In this document: positions 56,653 through 64,000 of the stretch, in pieces
Layout of the letters: every line of letters begins with the position of its first letter
Numbering within the stretch: position 1 is the stretch's first letter
NCBI RefSeq assembly: GCF_027594825.1
Contig: NZ_CP088930.1
Location: 2,851,019-2,915,018 of the forward strand
DNA: 64,000 bases
Reading direction: 5' to 3'
Source of the DNA: Serratia liquefaciens
GTDB taxonomy: Bacteria > Pseudomonadota > Gammaproteobacteria > Enterobacterales > Enterobacteriaceae
Made by a program: the position numbers and the translations under genes
The notes under the pieces: model-generated
The model's database searches: none
Told to the model about the DNA's origin: nothing
What the model saw: only the letters and a program-made list of their open reading frames with translations

Positions 56653-57618
56653 TTATTTGTTGCTTTTGTTCTCTACCAGAACCGCCAGCAGTATCACCAC
56701 TGCCTTCACGATCATTTGGTAGTAAGAAGAAACACCCAGTAAATTCAATCCGTTGTTCAGGAAGCCAAGGATCAGCGCCCCGATCAAGGTGCCAACGATG
56801 CGGCCCTTGCCACCGGCCAGGCTGGTACCGCCCAGCACGACGGCGGCAATGGCGTCCAACTCATAACCGGTCCCGGCGGTCGGCTGTGCGGAAGACAGGC
56901 GTGCCACTTCGATCACGCCCGCCAACGCCGCCAACAAACCGCAAAGCGAATAAACGATAATCTTCACTTTATCGACGCTGATGCCGGACAGGCGGGTCGC
57001 CGCCTCGTTGCCGCCCAGGGCATAAATATAGCGGCCCAGGCGGGTATGATGCAGCATGTACCAAGCGGCGATAAAGACGATCGCCATGATCCAGATAGGG
57101 GTTGGTACGCCCAGCGGGCGGCCGATGCCGAACCAGCCGAAAGTATCGGCCACGTCGGTAAAGCCGGTGTTCACCGGACTGCCGTTGGTGTACACCATGG
57201 TAACGCCGCGCAACAGCAGCATCATCACCAGCGTCGCGATAAATGCCTGCACCTTGCCCTTGGCAACGATCACCCCGGTACAGGCGCCGACCGCGGCCCC
57301 CAATGCCAGTGCCGCCGCCACGGCCACCACCGCGTTGACTTCAAAGCCCACGATCGATGCCGCTACCGCACCGGTCAACGCCAGTAGCGATCCCACCGAC
57401 AAATCGATACCGGAAGTGAGGATCACCAGCGTCATCCCCACCGCCATAATGGCGTTAACCGAGGTTTGCTGCAGAATATTGAACAGGTTATTTAGGGTGA
57501 AGAAATTCGGGCTCATTGAAGAGACCACGGCGATCAGCACCAGCAGAGCAATCAGTGATTTTTGCTCTAACAGCCACTCTTTACTGAACCAGCGCTTTGC
57601 CACACTCTGGGAACTCAT
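56653..57618 (-). CDS. rbsC: ribose ABC transporter permease
   Basis: Inner-membrane channel subunit, 321 residues as in E. coli, with about ten hydrophobic segments. Typical BPD_transp_2 stretches are SGIDLSVGSLLALTGAVAAS, GRYIYALGGNEAATRLSGI (cytoplasmic contact with RbsA) and VLGGTSLAGGKGRIVGTLIG. It starts six bases after rbsA. Confidence 0.97.
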   Translation of the reverse strand: MSSQSVAKRWFSKEWLLEQKSLIALLVLIAVVSSMSPNFFTLNNLFNILQQTSVNAIMAVGMTLVILTSGIDLSVGSLLALTGAVAASIVGFEVNAVVAVAAALALGAAVGACTGVIVAKGKVQAFIATLVMMLLLRGVTMVYTNGSPVNTGFTDVADTFGWFGIGRPLGVPTPIWIMAIVFIAAWYMLHHTRLGRYIYALGGNEAATRLSGISVDKVKIIVYSLCGLLAALAGVIEVARLSSAQPTAGTGYELDAIAAVVLGGTSLAGGKGRIVGTLIGALILGFLNNGLNLLGVSSYYQMIVKAVVILLAVLVENKSNK

Positions 57619-57624
57619 ATCTGA

Positions 57625-59130
57625 TTACTCCTGCTTTACGCCGTATTGCTTGCCAACGGCCGCAGCCATCAACGCTTCCTGGGTGGCCTGTTCAATAGGG
57701 AACTCGCCGCTGGGGTGTCCTTCGTGCATCACCAGAATGCGGTCGCTCATGCCCATCACCTCAGGCATTTCCGACGACACCAGAATGATGCTCAGACCTT
57801 CCTGCTTGAACTGGTTAATTAACTGATAGATCTCTTTTTTAGCGCCGACGTCGACACCGCGAGTCGGCTCATCGAGGATCAACACCTTTGGCCGCGTCAT
57901 CAAACCGCGGGCGATTGCCACTTTTTGCTGATTGCCGCCGGAAAGCAGGCCTATCGGCTGCTCCATCGACGGCGTTTTGATATTGAACAAGCGGATAAAA
58001 TCGCCCACGGCCTGCTGTTCTTCGGCCTGTTTCAGGCTGCCGCCGGCACGGCTGAAATAACGCAGTGCGGTCAACGACATGTTTTCCTTCACCGACATCC
58101 CCAACACCAGACCATCGCGCTTGCGGTCTTCGGAGATATACACAATGCCGTTCGCTAGGCCATCCTGTGGCGAATGAGTGACCACCTGACGCCCATCAAG
58201 GCTGACCGTACCGGCCTTGCGTGGTGCGGCCCCGTAGAGAATTTTCATCAGCTCGGTTCGCCCGGCGCCCATCAGCCCGGCGACGCCAAGAATTTCGCCA
58301 CGGTACAGCGTAAAGCTGACGTCATGCACGCCCGGGCCGGAAACCTGGCTGACCTCCAGACGTTTTTCACCGCGCGGCTGATTGAGGCGCGGGTATTGTT
58401 CTTCCAGCTTGCGGCCGACCATCATTTCTATCAGTGAATCTTCCTGCAGCTCGCTGACCGGACGCTCGGCGATAAACTGCCCGTCACGAAACACCGTGAC
58501 GTCATCGCAAACTTCAAAAATCTCTTTCAGCCGGTGGGAGATGTAAACAATCCCTCGCCCTTCGGCCTTCAATTCATTGATCACTTTAAATAAAGAGGCG
58601 GTCTCGGTATCGGTCAACGCATCCGTCGGCTCATCCATAATGATGACTTTCGATTCGAAGCTCAGCACCTTGGCGATTTCCACCATTTGCTGATCGCCGA
58701 TCGACAGCTCCCCCACCAGCCGGTGGCTGCTGTAACTCAGGTTCAGTCGTGCGAGCAGTTTGTCTGCTTCGGCATACATGCGCTTCCAGTCGATGCGGCC
58801 GATACGGTTAACGAACTCACGCCCGAGGAAGATGTTCTCCGCAATCGTCAATTGCGGGATCAGGTTCAGTTCCTGATGGATGATGCCGATGCCCGCTTCC
58901 TGCGAATCCTTTGGGCCGTTAAACGCCACCTCTTTACCGAGAAAGTACTGACTGCCGGCGTCTTTGTTATAAATGCCGGTCAGCACCTTCATCATGGTGG
59001 ATTTTCCGGCGCCGTTTTCCCCCACCAGCGCCATCACCTTGCCCGGGTACACGCTGAGCGCAGCGCCGGAAAGCGCCTTCACGCCGGGAAAGGCTTTATC
59101 GATCCCTTTCAGTTGCAGTAAAGGTTGCAT
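57625..59130 (-). CDS. rbsA: ribose ABC transporter ATP-binding protein
   Basis: Twin ATPase, 501 residues as in E. coli. The first domain has Walker [10 protein letters not shown] (37-45), signature [13 protein letters not shown] and Walker [12 protein letters not shown]. The second domain has a degenerate Walker A ([10 protein letters not shown]), [14 protein letters not shown] and [12 protein letters not shown]. Such asymmetry is normal for sugar-family twin ATPases. It starts seven bases after rbsD ends. Confidence 0.97.
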   Translation of the reverse strand: MQPLLQLKGIDKAFPGVKALSGAALSVYPGKVMALVGENGAGKSTMMKVLTGIYNKDAGSQYFLGKEVAFNGPKDSQEAGIGIIHQELNLIPQLTIAENIFLGREFVNRIGRIDWKRMYAEADKLLARLNLSYSSHRLVGELSIGDQQMVEIAKVLSFESKVIIMDEPTDALTDTETASLFKVINELKAEGRGIVYISHRLKEIFEVCDDVTVFRDGQFIAERPVSELQEDSLIEMMVGRKLEEQYPRLNQPRGEKRLEVSQVSGPGVHDVSFTLYRGEILGVAGLMGAGRTELMKILYGAAPRKAGTVSLDGRQVVTHSPQDGLANGIVYISEDRKRDGLVLGMSVKENMSLTALRYFSRAGGSLKQAEEQQAVGDFIRLFNIKTPSMEQPIGLLSGGNQQKVAIARGLMTRPKVLILDEPTRGVDVGAKKEIYQLINQFKQEGLSIILVSSEMPEVMGMSDRILVMHEGHPSGEFPIEQATQEALMAAAVGKQYGVKQE

Positions 59131-59137
59131 AGATGCC

Positions 59138-59557
59138 TCAGAAAGTTACGCCGGCGCAAAGGATCACGTTCGCGTAGGGCGAACATTCCCCGCTGCGGAT
59201 CACCGCACGGCAGTGTTCCGTTTGTGCTTTAAAAGCCTGGTGGCTGATATAGCTCAGGCTGATGCTCTTCCCCTGGCGTTGGCCAAGTTCGGTCAGCTGA
59301 GCCAATAACGCGCTATGAAGCTGTGGATTTTGCTTAACGATCTCTTCCGCCAGAATGGCGCTTTCGACCTGCATCTCCTGCGTCACTACCTCTAGTACCT
59401 GTAGAAAAGTCGGCACCCCCTGGGTCAGCGCCAAATCGATACGCTGTGTGGCCGCCGGAATAGGCAGCCCGGCATCGCCGATAGCTATCTGATCGGTATG
59501 GCCGAGACGGGAAACCACGGCAGAGACATCAGCATTCAGCAACACGCCTTTTTTCAT
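59138..59557 (-). CDS. rbsD: D-ribose pyranase
   Basis: Interconverts the pyranose and furanose forms of ribose so that ribokinase can act. 139 residues from [20 protein letters not shown]; the catalytic region [15 protein letters not shown] is visible near residue 20. It is the first gene of the ribose operon, preceded by a promoter and RbsR operators. Confidence 0.96.
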   Translation of the reverse strand: MKKGVLLNADVSAVVSRLGHTDQIAIGDAGLPIPAATQRIDLALTQGVPTFLQVLEVVTQEMQVESAILAEEIVKQNPQLHSALLAQLTELGQRQGKSISLSYISHQAFKAQTEHCRAVIRSGECSPYANVILCAGVTF

Positions 59558-59577
59558 CTTGTTCTTCTCATTCCGCC

Positions 59578-59593
59578 AGCGAAACGTTTCGCT
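59578..59593. promoter_or_regulatory. RbsR operator O1
   Basis: Perfect 16-base palindrome AGCGAAACGTTTCGCT, 21 bases before the rbsD ATG and just after the predicted transcription start. Confidence 0.88.
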
Positions 59594-59602
59594 TGTGTCT
59601 GG

Positions 59603-59630
59603 AGTTTAAAAAAACGTCAGTAGAAGGCAA
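59603..59630 (-). promoter_or_regulatory. predicted rbsD promoter
   Basis: TTGCCT (59630-59625) and TAAACT (59608-59603), 16-base spacing on the minus strand, flanked by the two operator copies. Confidence 0.5.
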
Positions 59631-59659
59631 CCGGGATAATGCAGAAGTGTGATCGTCAT

Positions 59660-59671
59660 CGAAACGTTTCG
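59660..59671. promoter_or_regulatory. second RbsR-like operator O2
   Basis: CGAAACGTTTCG repeats the palindromic core of O1; centres are exactly 80 bases apart. An adjoining TGTGATCGTCATCG (from 59649) could be half of a CRP site. Confidence 0.7.
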
Positions 59672-59697
59672 CTCGTGTTACCGAGAACATAAACAGA

Positions 59698-59724
59698 AAG
59701 GGCCCAGCGGTTGCTGAGCCCTTG
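59698..59724 (-). terminator. weak hairpin after kup
   Basis: AAGGGCTCAGC-AACC-GCTGGGCCCTT with one bulge, followed by TCTGTTT; a possible imperfect terminator between kup and the ribose operon. Confidence 0.45.
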
Positions 59725-59731
59725 ATGGGCG

Positions 59732-61600
59732 TTAAATCTCGACCTGGGTTCCCAGCTCGATCACCCTATTGGGCGGGATCTCAAACTGGTCCGGCGCACG
59801 TAGCGCATTGCGACTCAATGCTATAAACAGCTTGCCGCGCAGGAACAGGTACCACGGCCGTTTCGTCAGGATCAACGATTCGTGCGACATAAAGAATGAG
59901 GTTTCCGTCATCCGGCACGGCAGCCCTTCCAGCCCGCAGCGGTGGAACACTTCTTCAACGTTCGGCGTTTCGCGCCAGCCATAGCTGGCCACCACCCGCC
60001 AGAAGGTCGGTGACAGCTGTTCGATGGTGACTCGCCGCACGTTGTGAACGTAAGGTGCATCCTCAGTACGCAACGTCAACAACACCACGCGTTCGTGCAG
60101 CACCTTGTTGTGCTTTAGGTTATGCAGCAACGCAAAAGGGATCACGTTGATGGCGCGTGACATAAAGACGGCGGTGCCAGGCACCCGCACCGGCGGCGAT
60201 TTTTCCAGCGAGGCGATCATCGCCTCCAGAGAATTGCCGTGCTCGTGCATGCGGCGCAGCAGGCGGAAACGTTCGCTCTTCCAGGTGGTCATGATGATGA
60301 ACATCACCAGCGCCAACATCAGCGGCAGCCAACCGCCCGAGAACAGCTTCAGGGCGTTGGCGGAGAACATCGGGATGTCGATAATCAGCAGGACAACCAG
60401 AATGCCGACGGCGAAGAAGCGATTCCAGTGCCAGTTTTTAATCGCCACCGACGTCACCAGAATACTGGTCAGCACCATGGTGCCGGTCACGGCGATGCCG
60501 TAGGCCGCCGCCAGATTACTGGAGTGTTCGAAACCGACAATCACCAGCACCACCGCGATATACAGCGTCCAGTTGATCACCGGAATGTAGATTTGGCCGG
60601 ATTCCATTTCAGAAGTGTGGATGATGCGCATCGGCGACAGATACCCCAGGCGCACCGCCTGACGGGTCAGGGAGAACACGCCGGAGATCACCGCCTGTGA
60701 GGCGATAACCGTGGCCAGCGTCGCCAGAATTAATAACGGGATCAGCGCCCAGTCCGGTGCCAACAGGAAGAACGGGTTCTTGATCGCCTCCGGGTTTTTC
60801 AGCAGCAGAGCGCCCTGGCCAAAATAGTTCAGCACCAGCGAAGGCAGTACCACGGTGAACCAGGCCAGGCGAATAGGGAATTTGCCGAAGTGGCCCATGT
60901 CGGCGTACAACGCCTCAACGCCGGTAATCGACAGCACCACCGCACCCAGCGCAAAGAACGAAACCTTCTTATATTCAATAAAGAAGTTCAGCGCCCATTT
61001 CGGGTTCAACGCCTGCAACACTTCCGGGTTAGCCATAATGCTGCGCCCCCCCAGCACCGCCAGAACGATAAACCACAGCAGCATCACCGGGGCAAAGAGC
61101 TTACCGACGCTGCCGGTACCGTGTTTCTGGATGGCGAACAGCAGCGTCAGCACCAGAATCGACAGGGGAACGATATAGCCATCGAGCGACGGGGCCGCGA
61201 TTTCCAACCCTTCTATCGCGGACATCACCGATATCGCCGGGGTGATCACCACCTCGCCATAGAAGAAGCTGCCGCCAATCAGGCCCAGGATCACCAACAC
61301 TGCGGTAGTGCGCGCTGAGGTATTACGTCCGGCCAACGACATCAGCGTCAGGATCCCGCCTTCGCCGGCGTTATCTGCCCGCATGACATAGGTGAGGTAT
61401 TTGAGGGAAACAATGATGATCAGCATCCAGAAAATCAGCGACAGGAAGCCGAAAACCACATCTGGACGAACATCGAAGCCGTAATGGCCGGAGAAACACT
61501 CTCTGAGAGTATAGAGAGGGCTGGTGCCGATATCACCGTAAACCACCCCAATTGCCGCCAGGGTTACCGCCGATAAGGACTGTTTATGCTCTGTGCTCAT
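59732..61600 (-). CDS. kup: low-affinity potassium transporter Kup
   Basis: Proton-coupled K+ importer of the KUP/HAK family. 622 residues, the same as E. coli. The start ([20 protein letters not shown]) leads into the hallmark [37 protein letters not shown] and [13 protein letters not shown] follow. About 12 membrane segments and a soluble C-terminal domain of some 150 residues. It is upstream of the ribose operon as in E. coli. Confidence 0.97.
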   Translation of the reverse strand: MSTEHKQSLSAVTLAAIGVVYGDIGTSPLYTLRECFSGHYGFDVRPDVVFGFLSLIFWMLIIIVSLKYLTYVMRADNAGEGGILTLMSLAGRNTSARTTAVLVILGLIGGSFFYGEVVITPAISVMSAIEGLEIAAPSLDGYIVPLSILVLTLLFAIQKHGTGSVGKLFAPVMLLWFIVLAVLGGRSIMANPEVLQALNPKWALNFFIEYKKVSFFALGAVVLSITGVEALYADMGHFGKFPIRLAWFTVVLPSLVLNYFGQGALLLKNPEAIKNPFFLLAPDWALIPLLILATLATVIASQAVISGVFSLTRQAVRLGYLSPMRIIHTSEMESGQIYIPVINWTLYIAVVLVIVGFEHSSNLAAAYGIAVTGTMVLTSILVTSVAIKNWHWNRFFAVGILVVLLIIDIPMFSANALKLFSGGWLPLMLALVMFIIMTTWKSERFRLLRRMHEHGNSLEAMIASLEKSPPVRVPGTAVFMSRAINVIPFALLHNLKHNKVLHERVVLLTLRTEDAPYVHNVRRVTIEQLSPTFWRVVASYGWRETPNVEEVFHRCGLEGLPCRMTETSFFMSHESLILTKRPWYLFLRGKLFIALSRNALRAPDQFEIPPNRVIELGTQVEI

Positions 61601-61883
61601 AATTCGTTTCTTTATTAGAACATCCGTTAGCGATGCATCCGCATCAGCCAGAGATACGGGCTCTAAGATCCGTTACGCCCACTAAAAGGCGCACAGTATG
61701 CACGATTTATACTGCTTGCCTACTCTTATATCAGACCCAAAAAATAAACAAAATGTGAACCGGCCGCTCTTTTGATAATAGAAAGATTTTACTAATCAAC
61801 AAGCTATACCATTAAAAATAATGGTGGTTTATCATCGGATTATCCACCAAGATTGGCTAACTCTCGGACAACACGACAATAAT

Positions 61884-63392
61884 ATGGCGCCATCATCACT
61901 TCTTGCAGAACGGATTTCCCGCCTCAGCAGCGCGCTGGAGAGCGGTCTTTATGAACGGCAGGACGCCATTCGCCTGTGCCTGCTGGCGGCGCTCAGCGGT
62001 GAAAGCGTGTTCCTGCTCGGTCCGCCGGGCATTGCCAAAAGCCTGATTGCACGCCGGTTAAAATTCGCCTTTCGCCATGCGCGCTCCTTTGAATACCTGA
62101 TGACGCGCTTCTCGACGCCAGAAGAGGTGTTCGGCCCATTATCCATCCAGGCGTTAAAAGACGAAGGCCGCTATCAGCGCCTGACCGCCGGCTATCTGCC
62201 TGAAGCGGAAATCGTGTTTCTGGATGAAATCTGGAAAGCCGGCCCGGCAATCCTCAACACCCTGCTGACTGCGATCAACGAACGTCGCTTCCGCAACGGC
62301 AACGCGGAGGAGCCGATCCCCCTGCGGCTGTTGGTCACGGCCTCCAACGAATTGCCGGAAGCCGACAGCAGCCTGGAAGCGCTGTACGACCGCATGCTGA
62401 TACGCCTGTGGCTGGACAAAGTGCAGGACAAACAGAACTTTCGCTCGTTGCTGGTCAGCCGCCAGAACGAGAATGAAAACCCGGTGCCTGAAGCCCTGAG
62501 CATCACCGACGAGGAGTATCATCAGTGGCAATCGCAGATCGACAAAATCAAGCTGCCTGAAAGCTGCTTCGAACTGATATTCCAACTGCGTCAGCGGCTG
62601 GATGCGCTGGATCATGCCCCTTACGTTTCCGATCGCCGATGGAAAAAGGCATTGCGTCTGTTGCAGGCCTGCGCCTTTTTCAGTGGTCGCGACGCCGTGG
62701 CCCCGATCGACCTGCTGCTGCTGAAAGACTGCCTGTGGCACGATCTTACCTCGCTGAAACTGCTGCAGCAGCAAGTAGAACAGTTGCTGAACGAGTCAGC
62801 CTACCAACAGCAAACTCTGCTGATCCAGCTGCAACAGATCCACACCCGCTGGCTGCAGCACCAACAACAGCAGAGCGACAGCCAGGCGATCACTCTGGTA
62901 AAAAAAGGCGGCATGTTCAGCCGAAAGCCGCAGTTTGCCCTGGCCACGCAGCTCGGCACAGGCTCCCTGACGCTGTTGCTGCAAAAGCCGCTGCAGCTGC
63001 ATGATATTCAGGTCAATCATCTGAGTATCGAAAACAGCGTGCTGGAAAACTGGCTGCAAAAAGGCGGCGACGTGCGCGCCAAACTGAACGGCATCGGTTT
63101 TGCCCAGCAGATCGATCTGGAAGTGGACGAAAAGCTGCATCTGACGGTACTGGACGTCAGTCGTCAGCCTTCGTTGCTGGCCCTGCCAGGGATAAAGACC
63201 GGGGGAACGCCTCAGGCGATGCTTGACGAAATGGACCAGTTGGCTCAGCGTCTGGCGGAACAGCGCCGGTTGTTCAGTCAGCATCAGCCCTGCCTGTTTA
63301 CCCCGGCCGCCAGGCTGGCAAAAATTGAGGCCAGCCTGTTGCAGGTGGCGGAACAAATCAAACAGCAGCACCAGCAGATGCGCGGTCAGTAA
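61884..63392 (+). CDS. ravA: MoxR-family AAA+ ATPase RavA
   Basis: Hexameric ATPase that works with ViaA; in E. coli it binds the lysine decarboxylase LdcI/CadA and ppGpp and influences aminoglycoside sensitivity. 502 residues (E. coli 498) from the ATG at 61884, chosen by homology; the frame opens 21 codons earlier. Walker [11 protein letters not shown], Walker [10 protein letters not shown], sensor [19 protein letters not shown] and sensor [14 protein letters not shown]. The C-terminal LARA region (about 330-420) contacts LdcI. viaA begins two bases after its stop. Confidence 0.96.
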   Translation: MAPSSLLAERISRLSSALESGLYERQDAIRLCLLAALSGESVFLLGPPGIAKSLIARRLKFAFRHARSFEYLMTRFSTPEEVFGPLSIQALKDEGRYQRLTAGYLPEAEIVFLDEIWKAGPAILNTLLTAINERRFRNGNAEEPIPLRLLVTASNELPEADSSLEALYDRMLIRLWLDKVQDKQNFRSLLVSRQNENENPVPEALSITDEEYHQWQSQIDKIKLPESCFELIFQLRQRLDALDHAPYVSDRRWKKALRLLQACAFFSGRDAVAPIDLLLLKDCLWHDLTSLKLLQQQVEQLLNESAYQQQTLLIQLQQIHTRWLQHQQQQSDSQAITLVKKGGMFSRKPQFALATQLGTGSLTLLLQKPLQLHDIQVNHLSIENSVLENWLQKGGDVRAKLNGIGFAQQIDLEVDEKLHLTVLDVSRQPSLLALPGIKTGGTPQAMLDEMDQLAQRLAEQRRLFSQHQPCLFTPAARLAKIEASLLQVAEQIKQQHQQMRGQ

Positions 63393-63394
63393 GC

Positions 63395-64000
63395 ATGCTC
63401 AGCCTGGAAACGCTCGATCTGCTGTTGGCGATCACCGAAGGTGAACTGATCGAGGAGATGATCATCGGCATGCTGGCTGCTCCGCAGCTGTCGATTTTCT
63501 TCAAGAAGTTTCCGGCGATCCGCCGGGCGCTGGATCGCGACCTGCCGCGCTGGAAGCTGCAGCTGAAACAGCGTCTGCATGAAGCCATGGTGCCGCCTGC
63601 GCTGGCGCAAGAATTTTACCGCTATCAACAGTGCCAGTTAGAGAACAATACCCAGTTCTTCCATAACCTCAATGACACTCTGGACCTGCTGCGCCAGCTG
63701 GTTTCTCCTTTCTATGAGCAGGCCCGTTCGCTGGTGGACGCCGCCGATCTGCCCAATCATCCACTGGACGACAGTTTCCAGACCCTGTTTTTGCAACGCT
63801 GGCGCATCAGCCTGACGCTGCAGGCCACCATGATGCATCACCAGTTGCTCGAACAGGAACGCGAACAGCTGATGGCGGAGCTGCAGGAGCGGCTGGCACT
63901 GAGTGGAGCGCTGGAGCCGGTGCTGTCGGAAAACGACACCGCCGCCGGGCGGCTGTGGGACATGAGCAAAGGCCATCTTCAGCGCGGCGATTATCAGCGG
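63395..64000 (+). CDS. viaA: VWA-domain protein ViaA, 5' part
   Basis: Partner of RavA. The frame begins with ATG two bases after the ravA stop and is open for 202 codons to the right edge. It starts [20 protein letters not shown] and includes [20 protein letters not shown] near the edge, matching E. coli ViaA (about 483 residues). Only the helical N-terminal region is present; the C-terminal von Willebrand A domain is outside the window. Confidence 0.95.
   Translation, partial: MLSLETLDLLLAITEGELIEEMIIGMLAAPQLSIFFKKFPAIRRALDRDLPRWKLQLKQRLHEAMVPPALAQEFYRYQQCQLENNTQFFHNLNDTLDLLRQLVSPFYEQARSLVDAADLPNHPLDDSFQTLFLQRWRISLTLQATMMHHQLLEQEREQLMAELQERLALSGALEPVLSENDTAAGRLWDMSKGHLQRGDYQR

Overview
The window is chromosomal core genome of an enterobacterium of the Yersiniaceae type, most likely Serratia. 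That is inferred from near full-length similarity of almost every product to remembered E. coli proteins, about 55-58% GC, and E. coli-like gene order with characteristic differences. I cannot name a species. No prophage, insertion sequence, CRISPR array or obvious mobile island was seen.

Layout. 1-7.7 kb: coaD (3' end), rpmB-rpmG-mutM, radC, coaBC-dut, slmA, rph-pyrE and yicC (coenzyme A, pyrimidine/dUTP, ribosome and DNA repair). 7.7-11.1 kb: a small accessory block (a predicted HTH protein, a short-chain dehydrogenase, the nucleoside transporter nupC and a DUF3574 lipoprotein) where E. coli has dinD. 11.4-24.6 kb: yicG, ligB, gmk-rpoZ-spoT-trmH-recG, gltS, xanP and yicH. 24.7-29.6 kb: yihY-dtd-fabY, yihX and typA. 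29.6-36.4 kb: glnA-glnL-glnG with its CRP, NtrC and sigma-54 sites, the small protein gene yshB, then yihI, an unannotated 57-codon membrane ORF and hemN. 36.5-45.8 kb: the regulatory RNA csrC, engB, the regulatory RNA spf (Spot 42), polA, yihG, dsbA, srkA, yihD and mobA-mobB. 45.9-51.5 kb: a complete rRNA operon on the minus strand (16S, tRNA-Glu(UUC), 23S, 5S) with P1/P2 promoters and boxA elements. 51.6-64 kb: yieP, hsrA, the ribose operon rbsDACBK with rbsR, kup, ravA and the 5' part of viaA, a block that lies close to oriC in E. coli.

Compared with E. coli order (from memory), three chromosomal segments are joined: coaD-yicH, fabY-mobB and yieP-viaA. The last junction runs through the rRNA operon, whose 16S side has the flank and spacer tRNA of E. 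coli rrnC and whose 5S side has the flank of rrnA. The sulfoquinovose genes normally between typA and yihX are absent, and so is yihF.

The best leads are non-coding or very small: a long stem-loop leader with internal direct repeats ahead of rpmB; the 57-codon ORF coupled to hemN; a long csrC with about 22 GGA motifs; a PurR-like box ahead of xanP; paired identical RbsR operators; and a perfect dyad plus DnaA boxes between polA and yihG. No clearly novel multi-gene system is visible.
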